Source: Pseudomonadota bacterium
GTDB lineage: Bacteria > Pseudomonadota > Gammaproteobacteria > Xanthomonadales > Xanthomonadaceae
Reading direction: 5' to 3'
DNA: 31,535 nucleotides
NCBI GenBank assembly: GCA_023392975.1
Contig: JAEWNA010000078.1
Coordinates: 1 to 31,535 of the forward strand
The notes beneath the pieces were generated by a model. The model worked only from the letters and a program-made list of their open reading frames with translations, was not told where the DNA came from and made no database searches. This document shows positions 27,363 to 31,535 of the stretch, piece after piece (position 1 is the first letter of the stretch; every line of letters starts with the position of its first letter). The position numbers were made by a program, and so were the translations under genes.

Positions 27363-27397
27363 CGCCCCCGGGTGCGCGCTATGCGCTTACCCGGGCG
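27363..27397. repeat. REP-like hairpin overlapping the mrfB stop
   Basis: CGCCCCCGGGTGCGCGC and GCGCTTACCCGGGCG form a long imperfect stem around TAT. The pattern CCCGGGTAAGCGCA..GCGCACCCGGG is that of a widespread intergenic repeat in proteobacteria, as I recall. The last six mrfB codons and its stop lie inside it. Confidence 0.6.
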
Positions 27398-28257
27398 ACG
27401 CGATTCCGGACATCGCACGCCACCAGATGCCCCCACACCCCCGCCAGCGACACCAGATCCTGGCGGTTGTGGTCGGCGACGCGGCGGAGGTCGCGGGCGG
27501 AGCCGCCGCGGAGGTAGCGGAGCCAGGCGGCCGGGGCTTCGCTGCCGGGGAGGTCGTCCTCGCGGACGATGCCGAGGACGCGGCGTTCGATCGTCGCGAG
27601 GCGGCAGTTCTCCCAGCGGCCGCGGTAGCGGCGGCGCACGGGATGCAGCAGGTCGACGTGGTCGCAGGCGGGCAGCGGGTTGGTCATGCGCGCAAGGCGG
27701 TAGCGGGCAGCCAGCAGCGGAGCGTCGTAGCTGCGGCCGTTGTAGCTGGCGAGCACGGTGCCGGGCGCCAGCGTCTCGGCGAAGGCGGCCAGCAGGTCGC
27801 GCTCGGCGGCCATCGCGGTGAGGTACCACTGCCGCACGCGCAGGCCGGCGTCGGTCCAGCGCGCGGCGCCGATCATGAAGGCGCGAGTGCCGGTGCCGCC
27901 GGCGAGGCCGGTGGTTTCGGTGTCGAAGAACAGCACGTCGGCGGTGGCGACGTCGTCCTCGCGGCGGGCGAACGCCAGCGGCATCCGCGCCGGCAACGGC
28001 TCCCACGGCTGCAGCGATTCGATCAGGCGCAGCCCCGGCGTGATCTCTTCGCCCGTGAGCACACGATCGTGCGCGTCGGGCACTGGGCGCGTGAGTGCGG
28101 GCGCACGCACGCGCAGGAGTCGCCGCAGGTCGTCGATGGTCTGCGTGGCGGCCGCGCGCGGCGCGGGCGCGGGCACCGCCACGCGTGCGGGAGACGCCTC
28201 CTTCCCCGCCTGCCGGCGCAGCGTGCGCAGGCGATCGAGCGTGGCGGCCTGCGTCAT
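27379..28257 (-). CDS. mrfB: MrfB/YprB-type 3' exonuclease (RNase H-like fold)
   Basis: In Bacillus subtilis MrfB (YprB) is a DnaQ-like exonuclease that works with helicase MrfA (YprA) in repair of mitomycin-C damage independent of UvrABC. This product is 292 residues. About 100 N-terminal residues precede the nuclease core: FFDTETTGLAGG (Asp112, Glu114), SYNGRSYDAPLL (Asp178), and ADHNRQDLVSL (His263, Asp267), so all four acidic residues and the His are present. HVDLLHPVRRRYRGRWENCR and LPGSEAPAAWLRYL are typical of the YprB family. The upstream helicase is on the same strand, 250 bases away, with hairpin repeats in between. The C-terminus reads into a REP-like element. Confidence 0.88.
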   Translation of the reverse strand: MTQAATLDRLRTLRRQAGKEASPARVAVPAPAPRAAATQTIDDLRRLLRVRAPALTRPVPDAHDRVLTGEEITPGLRLIESLQPWEPLPARMPLAFARREDDVATADVLFFDTETTGLAGGTGTRAFMIGAARWTDAGLRVRQWYLTAMAAERDLLAAFAETLAPGTVLASYNGRSYDAPLLAARYRLARMTNPLPACDHVDLLHPVRRRYRGRWENCRLATIERRVLGIVREDDLPGSEAPAAWLRYLRGGSARDLRRVADHNRQDLVSLAGVWGHLVACDVRNRVARVSA

Positions 28258-28263
28258 CCTCGC

Positions 28264-28300
28264 CCCCTCTCCCCAACCCCTCTCCCGCGAGGGGAGAGGG
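28264..28300. repeat. Intergenic hairpin repeat (CCCCTCTCC type)
   Basis: CCCCTCTCCC-GCGA-GGGGAGAGGGG forms a long stem just upstream of mrfB, preceded by CCCTCTCCCCAACC. This is the widespread intergenic repeat type of GC-rich proteobacteria, not coding. It sits between mrfA and the mrfB start at 28257. Confidence 0.65.
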
Positions 28301-28329
28301 GCTTGAGGCCCGCATTGCCCCGGCGCCTT

Positions 28330-28355
28330 CCTTCTCCCCGCCTGCGGGGAGAAGG
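28330..28355. repeat. Intergenic hairpin repeat, second copy type
   Basis: CCTTCTCCCCGC-CT-GCGGGGAGAAGG is a perfect 12-base inverted repeat with a 2-base loop, followed by GTGCCCGAAGGGCGGATGAGG, the usual continuation of this repeat family. A decayed third unit (CGCCTCTCCTCTCGCGGGAGAAG) is at about 28451-28473. The remaining bases up to 28507 hold no gene that I can support. Confidence 0.65.
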
Positions 28356-28507
28356 TGCCCGAAGGGCGGATGAGGGGCGAGGCGCGGCGGTTGGAGCACG
28401 TCCGGCGAATTCATGCTGCGGATACGACCACCACCGGCCGGGAACGCACCCGCCTCTCCTCTCGCGGGAGAAGAATCGGAGAAGCGGGGAATGCCGCATC
28501 GCACGAC

Positions 28508-30970
28508 TCATTCGACCACGTCCACCGCCGACAGCGCCGTCAGCACGCGCCGCGCGTGGGCCTTCGCGGTGGCGTCGCGTGCAGCGTCGATCGCGAGCAC
28601 CGGGCCAACGCAGGCCGGGCAGCCGGCGACGCAGTCGCAGCCGTCGATGAGGTCGATCGCGCGGCGCAGCAGTTCCGCCTGCCGCGTCCACAGCGGTTCG
28701 GCCAGGCCGACGCCGCCGGGATAGTTGTCGTAGAGGTACAGCGTCGGCGTGAACGCGCCCTGCCCGTCGTCGGGCATGGCTTCGTCGCCGACCATGCGCA
28801 TCTGCCCGCGACCGCGGGCGTCGGCGGCGGCGAACCACGCGCCGTCGCCGCTGCCGACCGCCTTCTGCAGGTCGGCAGAGTCGGCCATCACCGCGATGCG
28901 GGCGACGGTGTGCACGGCGTGCGCCGCGCCGAGGAAGCCGTCGAGCGCGTCCTGCCGCGACCCGAACAGGCCGTCGAGTACCGGCTGCGGCAGTTGCCAC
29001 CACACCGCGGTGGTGTGCATCTCGGCGTCGGGCAGGTTCACCGGCCCGTAGCCGATGTTCTCGTGGGTGTAGTAGCGGATCTTCTTGTAGCCGGACACGC
29101 GCCGCACCACGTGCACTTCGCCGTGGTGGCAGCCGCCGGTGCCGGCGACCACGCCGTCGAACGACTCCAGCACCTTCAGCCTGGTGTAGTCGATGGCGTC
29201 GGTGTAGTAGTCGACGTGGGTGCGGGTGACGTAGGCCTTGCGGCCGTCCCAGTCGAGGCGTTCGACCTGGTACGGCGTCGACTGCACCATGTGGATCGCG
29301 CCTTCGTACAGCAGCAGCGGCGCGGAGCTGAAATCGACCTCGGCGATGATCACCTGCCGGCCGTCGGTGCGATCGACTACCACGAAGTTGCCGTCCGCGA
29401 CCGAGCGCAGGCTCACCGCGTTCGCCGGATAGCTGTCGGCAATCCATTCCCACGCGCCGCTTTCCGCGTGCAGCACGCCGTCCTCGGCGAGGAGTTCGAG
29501 GTAGACCTGCGGTTCGACCGGGCCGAAGGCGTCGCCGTCGCGGAACGGCAGCTCGAACGCGGCGCAGCGGATGTGGTCGAGCAGGATCACCGGCTGGTCC
29601 GGCGCGATGCGCGCGTGCTCGGGCGGCGCCGACGAGAAGAAATCCGGATGGCGGACGATGTACTGGTCCAGCGGATCGGAACTGGCGACCAGCACGCCCA
29701 GCGACGGCTGCTGCCTTCGCCCGGCGCGGCCGATGCGCTGCCAGGTCGCGGCGATGCCGCCGGGATAGCCGTTGAGCACGACGACGTCGAGGCTGCCGAT
29801 GTCCACGCCCAGTTCCAGCGCGGAGGTGGCGACGATGCCGTCGATGCGGCCGGCGCGCATCGCGCGTTCGGCCTCGCGGCGCTCGGTCGGCAGGTAGCCG
29901 CCGCGGTAGGCGCGGATGCGCGCAGGCTTGCGCGGGTCGTGGTCGAACACGTCCTTGAGGTACTTCGTCAGCACCTCGACCATCGTCCGCGACTGCGCGA
30001 ACACCAGCGTCTTCAGCCCAGCCTTGATCGCCATGCGCGCGATGCGCGTGGTCTGCGAACGCGCGGAGGCGCGCAGGCCGAGGTCGGAGTTGGTCACCGG
30101 CGGGTTCCACAGCAGCACGTGCTTGTCGCCGGTCGGCGCGCCGGACTCGGTGATCGCGGCGACGCGCCGCCCGACCAGCGCCTCGGCGTGCGCCTGCGGG
30201 TTGCCGATGGTGGCCGAGCACAGCACGAACTGCGGGCGCGCGCCGTAGAACGCGCAGATGCGTTCCAGCCGCCGCAGCACGTTCGCGAGGTGCGAGCCGA
30301 ACACGCCGCGATAGGTGTGGATCTCGTCGATGACGATGTAGCGCAGGTGCTCGAACAACTGTGCCCACTTGGTGTGATGCGGCAGGATGCCCTGGTGCAG
30401 CATGTCCGGGTTGGTTACGACGATGTCGCCGTTGAGCCGGATCGCCTGGCGCTGGTCGCCGGGGGTGTCGCCGTCGAAGGTCGCGGCGCGCACGCCGAGG
30501 TCGCCGGCCTTCGTCAGTTCGAGCAGTTCGGCGACCTGATCCTGCGCCAGCGCCTTGGTCGGAAACAGGTACAGCGCCTTGCCGCGATCGCGCAGCGCCG
30601 ACGCGACCACCGGCAGCGTGTAGCACAGCGTCTTGCCCGACGCGGTCGGCGTGACCACGACGACATCCTCGCCGCGCTGCGTCGCCGCCCACGCCTCGGC
30701 CTGGTGGCTGTACAGCCGATGCAGGCCGCGGGCGCGCAGCGCGTCGGCGAGCCGCGGCGGCAGGTCGTCGGGAAACTCGGCGTAACGGCCTTCGCGGCCG
30801 GGCATGTGGATCGCGCCGGTCACGCGATCGGGATACTTGCCGGACAGGCGCACCGCCAGCGACGCACCGCTGGCGGGCGACGCCGGTCGCGCGGGCCGCG
30901 GCAGGAAGTCGGCGGGCAGCAACGGCCGTTCGAGCGATGGGTCGGGCGACGGTTCGAGAGCGGCGGACAT
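28508..30970 (-). CDS. mrfA: MrfA/YprA-type superfamily 2 DNA helicase
   Basis: MrfA is a 3'-5' SF2 helicase that partners MrfB in repair of mitomycin-type lesions in Bacillus. This product is 820 residues. A Q-motif-like RLYSHQAEAW is near 85, motif I TPTASGKT at 107-114, Ia FPTKALAQDQ, II DEIH at 215-218 and III SATIGN at 252-257. The second RecA domain has TSALELGVDIG and QRIGRAGRRQQ. The DUF1998-type C-terminus ends with a four-Cys cluster (Cys778, 780, 784, 787; CDCVAGCPAC) that should bind zinc. The frame is open far upstream, but only from 30970 does the sequence look coding. Divergent from an MFS gene, 250 bases away. Confidence 0.92.
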   Translation of the reverse strand: MSAALEPSPDPSLERPLLPADFLPRPARPASPASGASLAVRLSGKYPDRVTGAIHMPGREGRYAEFPDDLPPRLADALRARGLHRLYSHQAEAWAATQRGEDVVVVTPTASGKTLCYTLPVVASALRDRGKALYLFPTKALAQDQVAELLELTKAGDLGVRAATFDGDTPGDQRQAIRLNGDIVVTNPDMLHQGILPHHTKWAQLFEHLRYIVIDEIHTYRGVFGSHLANVLRRLERICAFYGARPQFVLCSATIGNPQAHAEALVGRRVAAITESGAPTGDKHVLLWNPPVTNSDLGLRASARSQTTRIARMAIKAGLKTLVFAQSRTMVEVLTKYLKDVFDHDPRKPARIRAYRGGYLPTERREAERAMRAGRIDGIVATSALELGVDIGSLDVVVLNGYPGGIAATWQRIGRAGRRQQPSLGVLVASSDPLDQYIVRHPDFFSSAPPEHARIAPDQPVILLDHIRCAAFELPFRDGDAFGPVEPQVYLELLAEDGVLHAESGAWEWIADSYPANAVSLRSVADGNFVVVDRTDGRQVIIAEVDFSSAPLLLYEGAIHMVQSTPYQVERLDWDGRKAYVTRTHVDYYTDAIDYTRLKVLESFDGVVAGTGGCHHGEVHVVRRVSGYKKIRYYTHENIGYGPVNLPDAEMHTTAVWWQLPQPVLDGLFGSRQDALDGFLGAAHAVHTVARIAVMADSADLQKAVGSGDGAWFAAADARGRGQMRMVGDEAMPDDGQGAFTPTLYLYDNYPGGVGLAEPLWTRQAELLRRAIDLIDGCDCVAGCPACVGPVLAIDAARDATAKAHARRVLTALSAVDVVE

Positions 30971-31220
30971 CGGCGGCACCGGGACAACGGGCCGGCAGAT
31001 GTACGCCGGGGATGTCTCACGGGGTGAGATCGTCGGTTTCGATCGCGCGGACCATCCATCCTCGTCACCCCGGCGAACGTCGGGGCGACGTTTTCTCCGA
31101 GGAGCCGCGCTTTGGGGTAGCGGTCCGCTCCGGGAGCCTCCTGTCGAGGCAACGGCTGGATCCGGATGACGAATCGTCGGAAGCGCGCCTACGATGGCGT
31201 TTCGCTTTCCTCGCACGCCC
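30971..31220. other. mrfA/MFS divergent intergenic region with decayed repeats
   Basis: It contains the palindrome TCTCAC-GGG-GTGAGA (31015-31029), 45 bases before mrfA, which may be an operator. At about 31064-31183 lies a repeat-like stretch opened by CGTCACCCCGGCGAACGTCG and closed by CTGGATCCGGATGACGAATC, the two outward halves of a common intergenic repeat (CGTCATCCCGGCGAACGCCG type). TACGAT at 31190-31195 is a possible -10 for the MFS gene. No gene is supported here. Confidence 0.55.
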
Positions 31221-31535
31221 ATGGCCAACGTCGCCCGTACATCGCCGCCGAAGATGCCGCCCGGGGTCTGGATGCTCGGCTTCGTGAGCCTGCTGATGGA
31301 CGTCTCGTCGGAGATGATCCACAGCCTGCTGCCGTTGTTCATGGTCGGCACGCTGGGTGCGAGCGCGCTGGCGGTGGGGCTGATCGAGGGCGTCGCCGAA
31401 TCCACCGCGCTGATCGTGAAGATCTTCTCCGGCGCGCTCAGCGACCGACTGGGCCGGCGCAAGGGGCTGGCGGTGTTCGGCTACGCGCTGGGCGCGTTCA
31501 CCAAACCGCTGTTCGCGTTCGCGCCGAGCCTGGGC
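31221..31535 (+). CDS. MFS transporter, N-terminal part (runs off window)
   Basis: The visible 105 residues from ATG at 31221 include a first helix (GVWMLGFVSLLMDVSSEMIH), a second (SLLPLFMVGTLGASALAVGL) and the MFS loop motif GALSDRLGRRKGLAVFGYAL, with the classic D-R-x-G-R-R-K between helices 2 and 3. The substrate cannot be told from this part. An in-frame ATG at 31194 would add nine residues but overlaps the possible -10 box, so 31221 is preferred. The gene continues past the window end. Confidence 0.88.
   Translation, partial: MANVARTSPPKMPPGVWMLGFVSLLMDVSSEMIHSLLPLFMVGTLGASALAVGLIEGVAESTALIVKIFSGALSDRLGRRKGLAVFGYALGAFTKPLFAFAPSLG

Noticed and set aside
28258..28507. Repeated CTCTCCC/GGGAGAG units considered as a CRISPR array
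   Set aside because: The units are palindromic, unequal and irregularly spaced with no spacers; they are intergenic hairpin repeats.
28355..31027. Open frame of about 890 codons antisense to mrfA
   Set aside because: mrfA shows all SF2 helicase motifs on the minus strand; the plus-strand frame has none and spans repeats.

Overview
The window reads as chromosome of a high-GC gammaproteobacterium of the Xanthomonadaceae/Lysobacteraceae type (Lysobacter, Luteimonas, Xanthomonas relatives). The basis is gene order (greA-carB-carA-dapB; dnaJ-dnaK-grpE-hrcA-recN; fur/bamE-rnfH-ratA-smpB-ssrA), strong GC bias at third codon positions, and protein wording typical of that family. This assignment comes from recall and was not checked by a search. 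Nearly all of the window is housekeeping DNA, into which several accessory genes have been placed.

Layout. 1-6299 (minus): the start of a phosphoglycerate-mutase-like gene, greA, carB, two unknown genes and carA, apparently one pyrimidine/arginine operon in which the two unknown genes sit between the carbamoyl-phosphate synthase subunits with overlapping start and stop codons. 6498-8895 (plus): a compact three-gene cassette, made of an Lgt-like membrane protein lacking the Lgt signature residues, a multi-cluster radical SAM enzyme of the tetraether/membrane-spanning-lipid-synthase type, and a one-helix membrane peptide. 8915-16548 (minus): dapB, a TyrA-type dehydrogenase, and the chaperone cluster hrcA-grpE-dnaK-[TMEM175 channel]-dnaJ, with good heat-shock-type promoters before grpE and dnaK. 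16643-21661: recN, a small membrane protein, fur, divergent bamE, rnfH-ratA, smpB and tmRNA (ssrA) with a strong terminator.

From 21740 onward the content is more accessory. It holds a secreted subtilisin-like protease with a von Willebrand-D-like region, an ADP-ribosylglycohydrolase, and a visibly AT-richer two-gene island (about 25.3-27.25 kb). The island encodes a protein of unknown function and an XRE/ImmA-IrrE regulator-peptidase behind a promoter whose spacer carries a palindrome. The mrfB-mrfA (yprB-yprA) DNA-repair pair follows, with intergenic hairpin repeats between and around its genes. The window ends in the first third of an MFS transporter.

The two places most likely to hold something undescribed are the 6.5-8.9 kb cassette, a candidate lipid-modification module, and the 25.4-27.25 kb regulator/partner pair, which has a toxin-antitoxin- or defence-like layout. 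Regulatory signals worth checking are the heat-shock-type promoter that overlaps an ordinary promoter in front of ssrA, and several genes whose -10 boxes lie 6-8 nt from the start codon, suggesting leaderless mRNAs.
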